Notes: generated by a model from the letters alone, not told the origin. DNA of 64,000 nucleotides from Paenisporosarcina sp. FSL H8-0542 (GCF_038632915.1 NZ_CP152050.1:3533501-3597500); one strand, 5' to 3'; positions 8,264 through 17,362 are shown, counted from the stretch's first letter. Numbers and translations: made by a program.

Positions 8264-9562
8264 TTAGCCTATGACATGAACAACGAAATTCATCAGGAAC
8301 AATCCTGCAATAACGTAAAGTGCCGGCGAGACTTCTCGCCATTTACCAATCGCAATTTTCAGGATTGGATACATGATGAAGCCGATTGCAATGCCATCAG
8401 CAATGCTATAAGTGAACGGAATCATTGCAATGATGAACAGTGCAGGGAAACTTTCGCTCAAGTCTTTCAACTCGAGATTGCGAATGTTCTGCAGCATCAA
8501 ACTGCCGATAATGATTAGAATCGGTGCAATGGCGCTATCCGGAATCAGTTTGATAACCGGAATGAAAAACGCAGCCACTAAAAACAACAATCCTGCAGTC
8601 ACGGTTGTCAGTCCTGTTCGACCACCCGCTACCATTCCGGCAGCACTTTCAACAGAAGCAACAGTCGGACTCGTACCGAAAATACCGGACATCATCGCAG
8701 ACACTGAGTTTGCCTGAAACGCACGACTAAATCTGTCTGGACGGTTGATAAATCCAACGTGCCCATGGACTAGCCCAATGTTCTCAAAGACAATGACCAT
8801 TGTCAGCGAAAATACTGCAATCCAGAATGTCATGGACAGGAAATTCTCAAATGATAGTGCACCAAATGCACCAAATGCGTCAGCCAAGCCTAAAGAGGCA
8901 TTGTCTGTCTGATTGACATCAATCAATCCGAAGAAATACGCAATGATGGTTCCGGACACAATCGTGATGAGAAAATTCCCAGGTACGTTGCGGATGAACA
9001 ACACGATTGCTACTAAAAACGTCAAGACAGTCGCAAGCACATGTGCTTCACCCAAAGACCCAAGTGCCAAAATGGAACTTGAGCCTTTTTCGACGATGCC
9101 GCCTTTTTCTAGACCAATTAGCATAAGGAACAATCCAAGACCGACAGTGATTGCTTCTTTGAGTGAATGCGGTACAGCAGCACTTAATATTCTCGAGAAA
9201 GGCGTAAATGCAATGAACACAAAAATGACGCCAGACACAAAAACAACAGCCAGTGCTTCCTGCCAGGAAAGACCCATTGATTGAACCATCGTATAGGAAA
9301 ACAACGCATTGATTCCCATTCCTGGTACAAGCAAAATTGGCACATTCCCCCAGAAGCCCATAATCAGACATCCGAACACAGAAGCTGCAATCGTTGCAAC
9401 AATCGCTGCTTCGAGCGGCATTCCCGCTTCAGACAAGATAAGTGCATTGACCGCAATGATGTAAACCACCGTAAAAAATCCGATGATTCCTGCCATTACT
9501 TCCCGCTTTACCGTCGTTCCGTTCGTTTTAAGACCGAAAAATCGGTCAAACCAATTAAACAT
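8264..9562 (-). CDS. NCS2-family purine permease (AzgA/PbuG type)
   Basis: This 432-residue polytopic membrane protein belongs to the AzgA-like branch of the NCS2 nucleobase:cation symporters, which import adenine, guanine or hypoxanthine. Family marks include the N-terminal FGLKTNGTTVKREVMAGI, then LVPGMGINALF in the third membrane segment and TSPTVASVESAAGMVAGGRT near the substrate site. About 13 membrane segments fit the usual topology and length. In Bacillus, close relatives (PbuG, PbuO) often sit behind a guanine riboswitch; I looked for the purine aptamer in the 120 bases upstream and did not see it. Which purine is imported cannot be decided from sequence. Confidence 0.92.
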   Translation of the reverse strand: MFNWFDRFFGLKTNGTTVKREVMAGIIGFFTVVYIIAVNALILSEAGMPLEAAIVATIAASVFGCLIMGFWGNVPILLVPGMGINALFSYTMVQSMGLSWQEALAVVFVSGVIFVFIAFTPFSRILSAAVPHSLKEAITVGLGLFLMLIGLEKGGIVEKGSSSILALGSLGEAHVLATVLTFLVAIVLFIRNVPGNFLITIVSGTIIAYFFGLIDVNQTDNASLGLADAFGAFGALSFENFLSMTFWIAVFSLTMVIVFENIGLVHGHVGFINRPDRFSRAFQANSVSAMMSGIFGTSPTVASVESAAGMVAGGRTGLTTVTAGLLFLVAAFFIPVIKLIPDSAIAPILIIIGSLMLQNIRNLELKDLSESFPALFIIAMIPFTYSIADGIAIGFIMYPILKIAIGKWREVSPALYVIAGLFLMNFVVHVIG

Positions 9563-9685
9563 GTTTTCAACCTTCTATAAAATTAGCCCTCTCCCAACCC
9601 GCTCTGCCTGATAAACAGGTAAGCCACTAAGGATTCTAATCATAAAAAGGTCATCTGTCAATCTTTTGAGGTCGTAGATGGGGAT

Positions 9686-9748
9686 CTATTCGCGGTTTTG
9701 GAAGTTCTATTCGCGATTCTCGCCTTTCTATTCGCGATTTCAATCATT
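9686..9748 (+). repeat. Three tandem 21-base repeats with core CTATTCGCG
   Basis: Units start at 9686, 9707 and 9728. Each begins CTATTCGCG(A/G)TT and then diverges in the second half. A single frame across them reads as Tyr-Ser-Arg-Phe every seven residues, but there is no ribosome-binding site and the frame runs antisense into the next gene, so I treat the repeat as non-coding. It lies between the purine permease start and the coiled-coil gene. Confidence 0.8.
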
Positions 9749-9779
9749 TCATAGTATTTCCACGTCCAAAACACACAAA

Positions 9780-9806
9780 AAGACGTCCCTTTGCCAGGCA
9801 CGTCTT
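9780..9806 (-). terminator. Probable terminator of the coiled-coil gene
   Basis: AAGACGT and ACGTCTT form a 7-base stem with a 13-base loop 12 bases past the stop codon; on the minus strand it ends in TTTT. The stem is short, so confidence is moderate. Confidence 0.6.
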
Positions 9807-9817
9807 ACGCTTTTTCT

Positions 9818-10576
9818 TCAAGGCTTCTTTTTCTCGTTGTCTTTTGATTTTTGGTTGATAACAAAATGTGTCAATGGATGGTCTGACCCTGTGAACAGTT
9901 TTGTTATATAAGAGGTTGTGTAGTTATACCCTGTGTCAATTTTTTCTGCTAAATAATTCGTTCGTTCGAAGAGGATGGATCGGAAATGATCAACTTGTCT
10001 TAAGATTTTTTCCGTCAGTGCTTCCTGGTTATCAAGCCGGCTCATTACTTCCGTATGAGTATTTTTTTGGGCATTCATTTGATGCGCCATCTGTTTTTGG
10101 AGAATCAATTGCTCATCAACCTTTTGTTCCAGTTGCTCATTTCTCAACCCTACTTTGTCTATCCGATACGCTACCTCTTGATTTGAAAGGCTTAGCTGGT
10201 TCATGTAATTCATTAAATCTTTGTTGCCTAACGTTTCATTTTCCAATGTTGTTTGTAAAGCTTCACTTTTTCCATCTAGTTTCTTCAACCAATCCAATAC
10301 TTGATTTTCAACCTTTTCATGGTGGTAATTTACTTTCTTTTGTTCATTGAATCCATGTTGGAAAAACTTCCACTGATTGGTTTGTTTCGTAGCTTGATTT
10401 TCCAATAAATCTTTCAGTTCACTAAATGACTGATGCAATTTTTCACTTGTTTTTTGCTGTTCTTCCAACAAATCAGTTAAGTGATTCTGTTTGAAAAATG
10501 ATTGATTGGGCTCTTGTATTTGCCCATGATTTTTATAAACATCCGGGTGCTTATCTGAATTAATAAATAATCCCAT
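9818..10576 (-). CDS. Coiled-coil protein of unknown function
   Basis: This 252-residue soluble protein has no signal peptide or membrane segment. From about residue 30 to 210 it is strongly helical and rich in Gln, Glu, Lys and Asn with heptad-like spacing of Leu, which points to long coiled coils. The N-terminus MGLFINSDKHPDVYKNHGQI and the C-terminal segment with YNYTTSYITKLFTGSDHPLT are more distinctive. I do not recognise a characterised family. It stands alone, with a terminator after it and a possible ribosome-binding site AAGGGG about 13 bases before the ATG. Structural or scaffold roles are guesses. Confidence 0.75.
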   Translation of the reverse strand: MGLFINSDKHPDVYKNHGQIQEPNQSFFKQNHLTDLLEEQQKTSEKLHQSFSELKDLLENQATKQTNQWKFFQHGFNEQKKVNYHHEKVENQVLDWLKKLDGKSEALQTTLENETLGNKDLMNYMNQLSLSNQEVAYRIDKVGLRNEQLEQKVDEQLILQKQMAHQMNAQKNTHTEVMSRLDNQEALTEKILRQVDHFRSILFERTNYLAEKIDTGYNYTTSYITKLFTGSDHPLTHFVINQKSKDNEKKKP

Positions 10577-10764
10577 CGCTACTTACACCCCTTTCCTGCA
10601 ATTCTTTTTCTATCTTATGCAACAAATGCCAGATTGGCATTCAGTTCGGAATTAAAGCCGATTTTTCAAGCAATCGAACGGAAAATTTTTTCTCCTTTTC
10701 GAATCTATCTGAAGACCTTCTTTCATACACTTACTAAGAAGTTTGATAGATAAAGGGGTTATGA

Positions 10765-11922
10765 ATGATGAAATTAACATATCCGATGTTGTTCCTTGTT
10801 GTGCTTGTTTTCACTTTATTTTCTTTGCCAACTCCCAGTCTTGCTAAAGAAGATTCAAATCGGTACATCGCATTGCATGACCGTTTATTGGCGTTCGAAA
10901 AAGAAGAAGTCCGCCTAGAGAACGCACAAATACTGGTTCCATTCGAAAAAATGTCACGTTATTTGTATGCGGACATTCAAAAGTCAGACAAACAAATCAC
11001 AATCACAAAAAATGATACGTCCATTTCTTATAATTTTCTAACCACTGAAACGACAGTCAATCAAGTGATTATTTCCGACAACGCGGTCCAAATGATCGAC
11101 GATATTCTGTACATTCCAGTTCGCTTGTTAGGAGAATCCACAGATTTCAAAGTTGATTACTTATCCGACATCTTAACAGTAAGACTTTATACGGATCGAT
11201 ACCCCCATCTGAGCCATCCGCAGTTTATTCAACAAATAAAGAAGAAACGTAACGAAACTGCATCACCGAAACCAACTCCACCTGCTGAGCCTGGAAAGCC
11301 AATTGTTTATTTGACCTTTGACGATGGACCGAATCGCTATACATCCGAGCATTTAAAAATCATGAGAAATTATAATGTAAAGGGCACGTTCTTTTTCGTT
11401 GGAAATCAGATTTCAAGTTTCAAATCATTGACTCAGCAAACTTATAATGAAGGTCACACCCTCGCTCTTCACAGCATGACGCATGACCGTAAGAGCGTTT
11501 ATGCATCCGCACCAGCGTTCATAGGTGAAATGAAGAAAGAAACGGAAATGATTCAATCGCTGACTGGGTTCAAGCCTACGTTGGTTCGTACCCCCTATGG
11601 AAGTAAGCCCTACGTAACGTCTGCCATGCGTAGTTTACTGAAAAAGGAAGGCTACAAAATGTGGGATTGGGATGTCGATACATTGGATTGGAAAATATCA
11701 GAAGCCAATTTCCAACAAATTATCACGAGTGTTAAAAAGGGTGTGGAAGAAGCCATTCGGGCCAAGGATCAACACATTGTGGTATTACTCCATGATCGTG
11801 TACAAACCACAAAAGCTTTACCTGGAATCATTGCCTGGCTAATCGAACAAGGGTATTCAATTCAGCCATATAAGTCGGAGTTGCACGTTTCACAAAATTT
11901 TTGGCATGATAATGAGCTTTAG
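10765..11922 (+). CDS. Secreted polysaccharide deacetylase with N-terminal stalk domain
   Basis: This 385-residue extracellular carbohydrate esterase family 4 enzyme probably removes acetyl groups from peptidoglycan or another cell-surface glycan. It has a signal peptide (residues 1-27), a copper-amine-oxidase-N-like stalk domain (about 30-150, with IPVRLLGES), a Pro-rich linker, then the NodB domain. Catalytic features are visible: TFDDGP with base D186 and metal ligand D187, then H236 and H240 in LHSMTHD, and the RTPYGS motif. The second ATG of the ATGATG pair and the first are both possible; the first has AAAGGGG 7 bases upstream. Close relatives include PdaA/PdaC-type deacetylases of Bacillus, but the exact substrate is unclear. 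Confidence 0.93.
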   Translation: MMKLTYPMLFLVVLVFTLFSLPTPSLAKEDSNRYIALHDRLLAFEKEEVRLENAQILVPFEKMSRYLYADIQKSDKQITITKNDTSISYNFLTTETTVNQVIISDNAVQMIDDILYIPVRLLGESTDFKVDYLSDILTVRLYTDRYPHLSHPQFIQQIKKKRNETASPKPTPPAEPGKPIVYLTFDDGPNRYTSEHLKIMRNYNVKGTFFFVGNQISSFKSLTQQTYNEGHTLALHSMTHDRKSVYASAPAFIGEMKKETEMIQSLTGFKPTLVRTPYGSKPYVTSAMRSLLKKEGYKMWDWDVDTLDWKISEANFQQIITSVKKGVEEAIRAKDQHIVVLLHDRVQTTKALPGIIAWLIEQGYSIQPYKSELHVSQNFWHDNEL

Positions 11923-12003
11923 AGGAACCAATTTTTAATAAGCCCATTGAAGACATTTCTTAATTTTTTTATCAAACATCGTTTTAATTCAATCCATATA
12001 AAA

Positions 12004-12031
12004 AAGGGAGTAGCGTTTAATCTACTCCCTT
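12004..12031 (-). terminator. Terminator of the liv operon
   Basis: A 10-base stem (AAGGGAGTAG) with an 8-base loop and, on the minus strand, a T-rich tail. It lies 11 bases after the livF stop and may also slow transcripts from the deacetylase gene. Confidence 0.85.
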
Positions 12032-12041
12032 CAAAAATTGC

Positions 12042-12755
12042 TTATATACCCCCTAAGTATGCCAATTTGATTTGCTCACTTGCTTGTAACTCTGCAGCTG
12101 GCCCTGAAACGACCACGCGTCCAGTTTCAATTACGTAGCCTCGGTTTGCAATGGATAAGGCAACGTTGGCATTCTGTTCAACTAATAATATCGTCGTACC
12201 TTCGCGATTGATTTCTTCAATAATTTGAAAAATAGTCTTTACCATAAGCGGTGCCAGGCCCATGGATGGTTCATCAAGCAAAAGAAGTTTTGGTTTTGCC
12301 ATGATGGCTCTTCCCATCGCTAACATTTGTTGCTCCCCACCCGAAAGTGTGCCCGACATCTGTTTTCTTCGCTCAAATAATCGAGGGAAAAGTTCATACA
12401 CCTTATCAAAATCTTTGCTTATTTCTTTTGAATCTTTTCGTAGATAAGCCCCTAACTCCAAATTTTCCAGAACGGTCATATTCGAAAAAACACGTCTTCC
12501 TTCTGGAACATGAGAAATTCCGGCTTTAACAATGCCTTGAGCTGGTTTACCTGCGATTGAAGAATTCATGTAATTAATGATTCCTGATTTGGGCTTAAGT
12601 AATCCTGAAACCGTTTTTAGTAGAGTGCTTTTTCCCGCTCCATTTGCTCCGATTAACGTTACAATTTCACCTTCGTTGACTTCAAGTGAAATTCCTTTTA
12701 GTGCCTGTATATTTCCATAGTAAACATCCAATTGATCTACTTTAAGTAAAGTCAT
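12042..12755 (-). CDS. livF: Branched-chain amino acid ABC transporter ATPase LivF
   Basis: This 237-residue ABC ATPase is one of the two nucleotide-binding subunits that energise import of leucine, isoleucine and valine. Walker A GANGAGKST, signature LSGGEQQ, Walker B LLLLDEP and the H-loop-side LLVEQN are all present. The SxGLAPLMVK stretch after Walker B and HVPEGRRVF are typical of LivF. Its start codon overlaps the livG stop by 4 bases, so the two are translationally coupled. It is the last gene of the operon and is followed by the terminator at 12004-12031. Confidence 0.96.
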   Translation of the reverse strand: MTLLKVDQLDVYYGNIQALKGISLEVNEGEIVTLIGANGAGKSTLLKTVSGLLKPKSGIINYMNSSIAGKPAQGIVKAGISHVPEGRRVFSNMTVLENLELGAYLRKDSKEISKDFDKVYELFPRLFERRKQMSGTLSGGEQQMLAMGRAIMAKPKLLLLDEPSMGLAPLMVKTIFQIIEEINREGTTILLVEQNANVALSIANRGYVIETGRVVVSGPAAELQASEQIKLAYLGGI

Positions 12756-13531
12756 TTCGGAACCTCCTCTCCTAAATAGGCCTCAATCACTTTAGGATGG
12801 TTACGGATGTATTCAGGTGTGCCATCAGCTATCAATACCCCATGGTCTAACACATAAATTCTTTCACAGATACCCATAACCAAGTTCATATCATGCTCAA
12901 TTAATAAAATCGTTAAATTGAACTTTTCTCGAACAAATGCGATTAATGACATTAAATCGTGTGTTTCTTTATGATTCATACCCGCTGCAGGTTCGTCTAA
13001 CAATAATAATTGAGGTCCCGCTGCTAAAGCACGGGCAATTTCCAATCTTCTTTGCTTACCATAAGGAAGATTCTTGGCAATCTCATCTTTGTATTGGTCC
13101 AATTCGAAAAGCTTGAGAAACTCTAAAGATTTCTCTTCCATTTCTTTTTCACCAGAAAAGTGAGAAGGCAAACGCAAAATCGAGCTAAACATCGAATGCT
13201 TCGCTAATGAATGATAAGCAACTTTCACATTATCTAAAACAGATAATTCATTAAAAAGTCGGATATTTTGAAACGTACGACTAATTCCCCCACGGGTTAC
13301 TTGATATGGCGCCAGTCCATTCAAACGTTTTCCGTTGAATACAATCTCACCTTCTGTTGGTACATACACGCCAGTTAATAAGTTAAAGCTAGTTGTCTTT
13401 CCAGCACCATTAGGTCCTATAAGACCAATTAACTCTCCCTGATGGATTTCTAAGTTAAAATCAGAGACAGCCTTAAGTCCACCAAAATGAATGCCAACAT
13501 TTTGCACCTGAAGTAAAGGTTTACTTACCAT
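12752..13531 (-). CDS. livG: Branched-chain amino acid ABC transporter ATPase LivG
   Basis: This 259-residue ABC ATPase is the partner of LivF. It has Walker A GPNGAGKTT, an ISRTFQNIRLFNELSVLDN segment, signature PYGKQRRLEIARAL (in place of LSGGQ, as usual in LivG), Walker B LLLLDEPAAGMN and switch histidine in LLIEHDMNLVMGICERIYVL. It overlaps livM by 11 bases and livF by 4 bases, so all are expressed together. The protein acts on the cytoplasmic face of the membrane complex formed by LivH and LivM. Confidence 0.96.
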   Translation of the reverse strand: MVSKPLLQVQNVGIHFGGLKAVSDFNLEIHQGELIGLIGPNGAGKTTSFNLLTGVYVPTEGEIVFNGKRLNGLAPYQVTRGGISRTFQNIRLFNELSVLDNVKVAYHSLAKHSMFSSILRLPSHFSGEKEMEEKSLEFLKLFELDQYKDEIAKNLPYGKQRRLEIARALAAGPQLLLLDEPAAGMNHKETHDLMSLIAFVREKFNLTILLIEHDMNLVMGICERIYVLDHGVLIADGTPEYIRNHPKVIEAYLGEEVPK

Positions 13532-14471
13532 ATTGGTTGTCTCCTTTCGAACTTTTCCATGATTTAAAATAATCAGTTATTTCGCGTGTTCCCATTAATC
13601 CTTTAGGTCGGTATAACATGACAATGATTAAAATAAGACTATAGATAATCATACGTGTTTCGGGATAACTTTGAAGAAAAGTCGATACAATCGTTAACAG
13701 CACGGCTGCAATAACTGCTCCAGATAAACTTCCTAATCCACCTAACACAACGTATATTAAAATATCAAATGATTTTAAAAACGTGAAGTTTGTAGGTTGA
13801 ATAATATAAAAATTATGAGCATATAAAGCACCTGCAACCCCTGCAAAAAACGACCCTATAACAAAGGCTGTCACTTTGTAATAAGTTGTATTTATTCCCA
13901 TAGCATCTGCAGCAATCTCGTTTTCTCGTATAGAGATACATGCGCGTCCATGTCTGGAATTAGTAAAGTTCACAATCACAATAATCGTAATTACTAAACA
14001 GACGAAAGAAGTTGTCCATGTAGTTAATTGATCAACTTGCATACCTGCTGCCCCACCGACATAGTCAATGTTAAGAAAGACAATCCGAATAATTTCTCCA
14101 AATCCTAATGTGGCAATTGCCAAGTAATCACCCTTTAATCGTAAAGAAGGAATTCCAACGAGCATTCCGGCTAACGCAGCAACCAAACCAGCCATGACGA
14201 TTGCAAGAGCAAAAGGTAGCTGAAGTTTCATTGTTACAATAGCTGATATGTATGCCCCAATTGCCATGAATCCCGCATGACCAATTGAAAATTGTCCCGT
14301 AACCCCAATTACTAAATGTAAGCTTACGGCTAATATTATATTGATGATAATAAAGATGAGTGTGTTTGAATAAAACAGATCCAAAACTCCACCGGTGATG
14401 AGAAATTGGATAACTCCATAAATCACTACCGATAAAATGATAAATAACCAGAATCCCTTTATCTTTTTCAT
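13521..14471 (-). CDS. livM: Branched-chain amino acid ABC transporter permease LivM
   Basis: This membrane subunit of the Liv importer has about nine or ten membrane segments. The conserved GHAGFMAIGAYISA segment and the EAA-like loop with GRACISIRENEIAADAMGIN are characteristic of LivM and contact the ATPases. The longest frame starts at a GTG at 14483, right after livH. GGTGA lies 8 bases before the ATG at 14471, which I prefer (316 residues). The gene directly follows livH and overlaps livG. Confidence 0.95.
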   Translation of the reverse strand: MKKIKGFWLFIILSVVIYGVIQFLITGGVLDLFYSNTLIFIIINIILAVSLHLVIGVTGQFSIGHAGFMAIGAYISAIVTMKLQLPFALAIVMAGLVAALAGMLVGIPSLRLKGDYLAIATLGFGEIIRIVFLNIDYVGGAAGMQVDQLTTWTTSFVCLVITIIVIVNFTNSRHGRACISIRENEIAADAMGINTTYYKVTAFVIGSFFAGVAGALYAHNFYIIQPTNFTFLKSFDILIYVVLGGLGSLSGAVIAAVLLTIVSTFLQSYPETRMIIYSLILIIVMLYRPKGLMGTREITDYFKSWKSSKGDNQYGK

Positions 14472-14483
14472 ATGTGCCTTCAC

Positions 14484-15359
14484 CTACACTTTCTCTCGTG
14501 TATTTTTCCCAAAGATGCCATTCGGTCTGAAAATTAGAATTAAAATTAGAATGATGAAAGCTGCCGCATCTCTCCATAATGAGAACCCTAAGCCACTTAC
14601 CACCGTTTCAACAACTCCAAGGACAAGACCTCCGACCATTGCTCCTGGAATAATACCAATACCACCTAGAACGGCAGCAACAAAAGCTTTCAACCCTGGA
14701 ATAACTCCCATTAATGGTTCGATCTTTGTATAATACACGCCAAAAATAACACCAGCGGCTCCAGCTAAAGCTGAACCAATCGCAAAGGTAGCTGAAATCG
14801 TATTATCAACATTTATACCCATCAATTTTGCTGCGTCTACATCATGTGAAACGGCCCGCATTGCTTTACCAATTTTTGTTTTATGTACGATTAATTGCAA
14901 AATAATCATAAGTATCACTGATACAGAAAGGATTAAAATAGACTGACTGCTAATTTGAGCCCCGAATAAATCAAAAGAAATATTAGGCACTACATCTGGA
15001 TATGCTTCCGGTTGAGCACCTCTAACATATATGACACCGTATTCAATAAGAAGTGAAACCCCAATTGCGGTAATTAAGGCGGCTATGCGAGTTGCATTTC
15101 GAAGTCGTTTATAGGCAATTCTTTCAATGAGGACACCAAATGCTGCACATGCAACCATTGACAATAATAATGCTGGGAAAAATCCAAGTCCAAACGCGGT
15201 AATTGAATAAAACCCAATAAAAGAACCTACCATGAATACGTCCCCGTGGGCGAAGTTGATTAATTTAATAATTCCATAAACCATCGTGTAGCCGAGTGCG
15301 ATTAACGCATAGATGCTGCCGAGTGATATTCCGTTAATAATCTGTTGAATCCATTCCAT
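14484..15359 (-). CDS. livH: Branched-chain amino acid ABC transporter permease LivH
   Basis: This 291-residue membrane subunit has the LivH hallmarks: YALIALGYTMVYGIIKLINF followed by AHGDVFM near the N-terminus, a central RAVSHDVDAAKLMGIN coupling loop and AFVAAVLGGIGIIPGAMVGG near the end. A GGGAGTGAG ribosome-binding site precedes the ATG. An intrinsic terminator-like hairpin separates it from the upstream binding-protein gene, so it is probably read at a lower level than that gene. Confidence 0.96.
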   Translation of the reverse strand: MEWIQQIINGISLGSIYALIALGYTMVYGIIKLINFAHGDVFMVGSFIGFYSITAFGLGFFPALLLSMVACAAFGVLIERIAYKRLRNATRIAALITAIGVSLLIEYGVIYVRGAQPEAYPDVVPNISFDLFGAQISSQSILILSVSVILMIILQLIVHKTKIGKAMRAVSHDVDAAKLMGINVDNTISATFAIGSALAGAAGVIFGVYYTKIEPLMGVIPGLKAFVAAVLGGIGIIPGAMVGGLVLGVVETVVSGLGFSLWRDAAAFIILILILIFRPNGIFGKNTREKV

Positions 15360-15403
15360 GTATTCTCACTCCCTTATAAATTCTCAACATCTTAATAAAA
15401 ACA

Positions 15404-15436
15404 AGATGAGAGGATGGTTGTTCCATCCTCCCATCT
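15404..15436 (-). terminator. Intercistronic hairpin between livK and livH
   Basis: A 14-base stem with one mismatch (AGATGAGAGGATGG against its complement), a 5-base loop and a T-rich tail on the minus strand lie 12 bases after the livK stop. Partial termination or mRNA protection here would give more binding protein than membrane subunits, a common arrangement in ABC importer operons. Confidence 0.7.
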
Positions 15437-15448
15437 CAAGTTAAATCA

Positions 15449-16624
15449 TTAAGGATTTACTTTTGTATTAAAGACTTGTTTGCCATCTTTGTATTCCAAA
15501 ATTGTTGCAGACTTGATTGGATTATGTTGCTCATCAATTGTTACATTTCCAGTAACTAAAGATAAATCTTTCGTTGCTGCTAGTTCATCTTTAATCTTAG
15601 TTGTATCTAAATCTCCTGCACGTTCAATTGCGTCTGCTAACAAATAGACAGAATCATAACCAAGTGCGTTAAATGCGTCAGGTGATGCGCCGTCATATTT
15701 ATCAGAGAAGCTCTTAACGAATTTTTGAATTTTCTCATCTGGATCTTCAGAAGAATAGTGATTTGTAATAAATGTATTATTAAGTGCTTCTGCACCTGCT
15801 AATTCAACTAACTTCGGAGAATCCCAACCATCAGCACCCATTAGAGGAACATCAATGCCCATTTCTCGAGCTTGTTTTACAATCAAACCAACTTCTTCAT
15901 AATAACCAGGAATAAAAATGAAGTCTGGTTTTGCTGATTTAATACGCGTTAATGTCGAGCGGAAATCTGTATCTTTCGCAACGTACGCTTCTTCAGCTAC
16001 AATTTTCCCACCAGCTTCTCCAAACGTTTCTTTGAAAGATTTTGCAAGCCCTTTTGCGTAGTCACTTGAACTATCAGAAAAGATAGCTACGTTTTTAATT
16101 TTCAACTCATTTGCTGCAAAGTTAGCTGCCACTGTTCCTTGGAATGGGTCGATGAACGAAGTTCGGAAAGCAAACTCGTTTACACTACCATCTTCATTAA
16201 CAGTTACGTTTGGACTTGTACCAGAAGGTGTCAGTAGAATTGTTTTATTCTTATTCGCAATTTGTGCTTGTGCAACTGTATTACCGCTTGTAGCTGCACC
16301 AATAATTGCAGTAACTTTGTCCTTGCTTGTTAATCTAATGGCCCCACTTGTTGCTTCTGAACCCTCGGATTTATTATCCACTTTAATAATTTCAATTTCT
16401 TTACCGTCGACTCCACCGGCTTTGTTAATTTCTTCAACAGCAAGGTCGATTCCTTTTGAGATTGAAGAACCAAAAGAAGCAACACCGCCAGAAAGCTCTA
16501 AGTTCGCACCAATTTTAATGGTGTCTCCGTTAGCTGAACCCCCACCTTCTGCTCCGCAACCAGTTAAAATACCAGCTAGTAATGTAGAAACCACAGCCAA
16601 TTTCGTAAACTTTCTCTTTATCAT
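15449..16624 (-). CDS. livK: Branched-chain amino acid binding lipoprotein LivK
   Basis: This is the substrate-binding protein of the Liv importer (about 391 residues), anchored to the outer face of the membrane. It has a signal peptide with lipobox LTGC (Cys at residue 23) followed by a Gly/Ser/Ala linker. The type I periplasmic-binding fold is shown by IGANLELSGGVASFGSS, AIIGAATSG and DAFNALGYDSVYLLADAI. The start at the ATG at 16624 is chosen because AAGGGG lies 7 bases upstream; the TTG at 16630 would be too close. It is the first gene of the liv operon. A CodY-like box lies just upstream. Confidence 0.95.
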   Translation of the reverse strand: MIKRKFTKLAVVSTLLAGILTGCGAEGGGSANGDTIKIGANLELSGGVASFGSSISKGIDLAVEEINKAGGVDGKEIEIIKVDNKSEGSEATSGAIRLTSKDKVTAIIGAATSGNTVAQAQIANKNKTILLTPSGTSPNVTVNEDGSVNEFAFRTSFIDPFQGTVAANFAANELKIKNVAIFSDSSSDYAKGLAKSFKETFGEAGGKIVAEEAYVAKDTDFRSTLTRIKSAKPDFIFIPGYYEEVGLIVKQAREMGIDVPLMGADGWDSPKLVELAGAEALNNTFITNHYSSEDPDEKIQKFVKSFSDKYDGASPDAFNALGYDSVYLLADAIERAGDLDTTKIKDELAATKDLSLVTGNVTIDEQHNPIKSATILEYKDGKQVFNTKVNP

Positions 16625-16641
16625 ACGCAATCCCCTTTTTG

Positions 16642-16656
16642 ATAATTCTGAAAACT
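16642..16656. promoter_or_regulatory. Possible CodY box upstream of livK
   Basis: The 15 bases ATAATTCTGAAAACT match the Bacillus CodY consensus AATTTTCWGAAAATT at 11 positions, with the core TTCTGAAAA intact. It lies in the leader just ahead of the livK ribosome-binding site. CodY represses branched-chain amino acid uptake in Bacillus, so the location makes sense, but four mismatches keep this tentative. Confidence 0.35.
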
Positions 16657-17015
16657 TAATTCACAAAATGTTTATGTGAGTTTAGTAGTTAGATATTATC
16701 ATTATTTTATAGTAAGCAATTTGATTGTAAAACAAGATATCCGTTTAGTCTATATTATTTTTTGTTAATTTAGATATTTCGGAATATTAATTAACATAAT
16801 ATAATGATTTTTAAAATTGTATATTGTATAAGTGTGCCTTTTATTAATATTATTAATCGAAAATAAATAGTTAGAATACTCTTTTTTTATTTCTTCTCAT
16901 TTATATTTATCCGAAACCTAAAGCTGAATCAAAACGTATAGATGGAATAATAGGGAAAAAATGTTATTACTACGATAATTTATTCTGATACTTCAAAATG
17001 ATTAGGAGTGAGGTT
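16657..17015. other. AT-rich divergent promoter region
   Basis: This stretch is very AT-rich with several TATAAT-like hexamers on both strands. For livK, TTGTTT and TATAAA 18 bases apart (minus strand, about 16709-16738) are a plausible sigma-A promoter. No gene or strong hairpin is seen. Confidence 0.45.
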
Positions 17016-17339
17016 TTGAAAAAGTTTATCACTTTAAGCGTAACTATTTTAATTATTGGGAGTTTGCATGGAATTACTGCTTTTATATTTGACTCTAATT
17101 TTGTTGATATCGCCATTCCCTTCGGGTTAGCAGCTATATTCTTGGCATACATTTTTACAAACAAGGGCGGGGCCTTAAGTCGTCAGATGGATATGCAGAT
17201 TCAAGGAGAAACCGGAATTCGAATGGCCACGACAAAAAAAGTGACCAGTCAATCATTTGTCTTCCTCGGATCAATTGTGTATTTTTCTCTGGCTCTATTA
17301 CTTACACTTTATATTTATAAAGATTATTTCATTGATTAA
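17016..17339 (+). CDS. Small membrane protein of unknown function
   Basis: This is a protein of about 107 residues with three predicted membrane segments: residues 4-22, about 29-46, and 82-101. A polar loop with GGALSRQMDMQIQGETG lies between the second and third. I place the start at the TTG at 17016, because AGGAG lies 8 bases upstream and the earlier ATG at 16998 has no ribosome-binding site and would include that motif in its own coding sequence. I do not recognise the family. The next frame downstream (17363) also has a strong ribosome-binding site, so the two may have been an operon. Confidence 0.7.
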   Translation: MKKFITLSVTILIIGSLHGITAFIFDSNFVDIAIPFGLAAIFLAYIFTNKGGALSRQMDMQIQGETGIRMATTKKVTSQSFVFLGSIVYFSLALLLTLYIYKDYFID

Positions 17340-17362
17340 TAAGGAACTTAAAGGAGGTTTTT

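Noticed and set aside
9563-9680. Purine riboswitch upstream of the NCS2 permease
   Set aside because: The conserved aptamer loops (TATA...ATATGG...TCTACC...) are not present in either orientation.
9686-9748. CRISPR array
   Set aside because: Units are directly adjacent with 21-base period, no spacers of regular length and no cas genes.
9678-9911. Plus-strand frame with Tyr-Ser-Arg-Phe repeats as a protein
   Set aside because: It has no ribosome-binding site, is produced by the 21-base DNA repeat and then runs antisense into the terminator and the coiled-coil gene.
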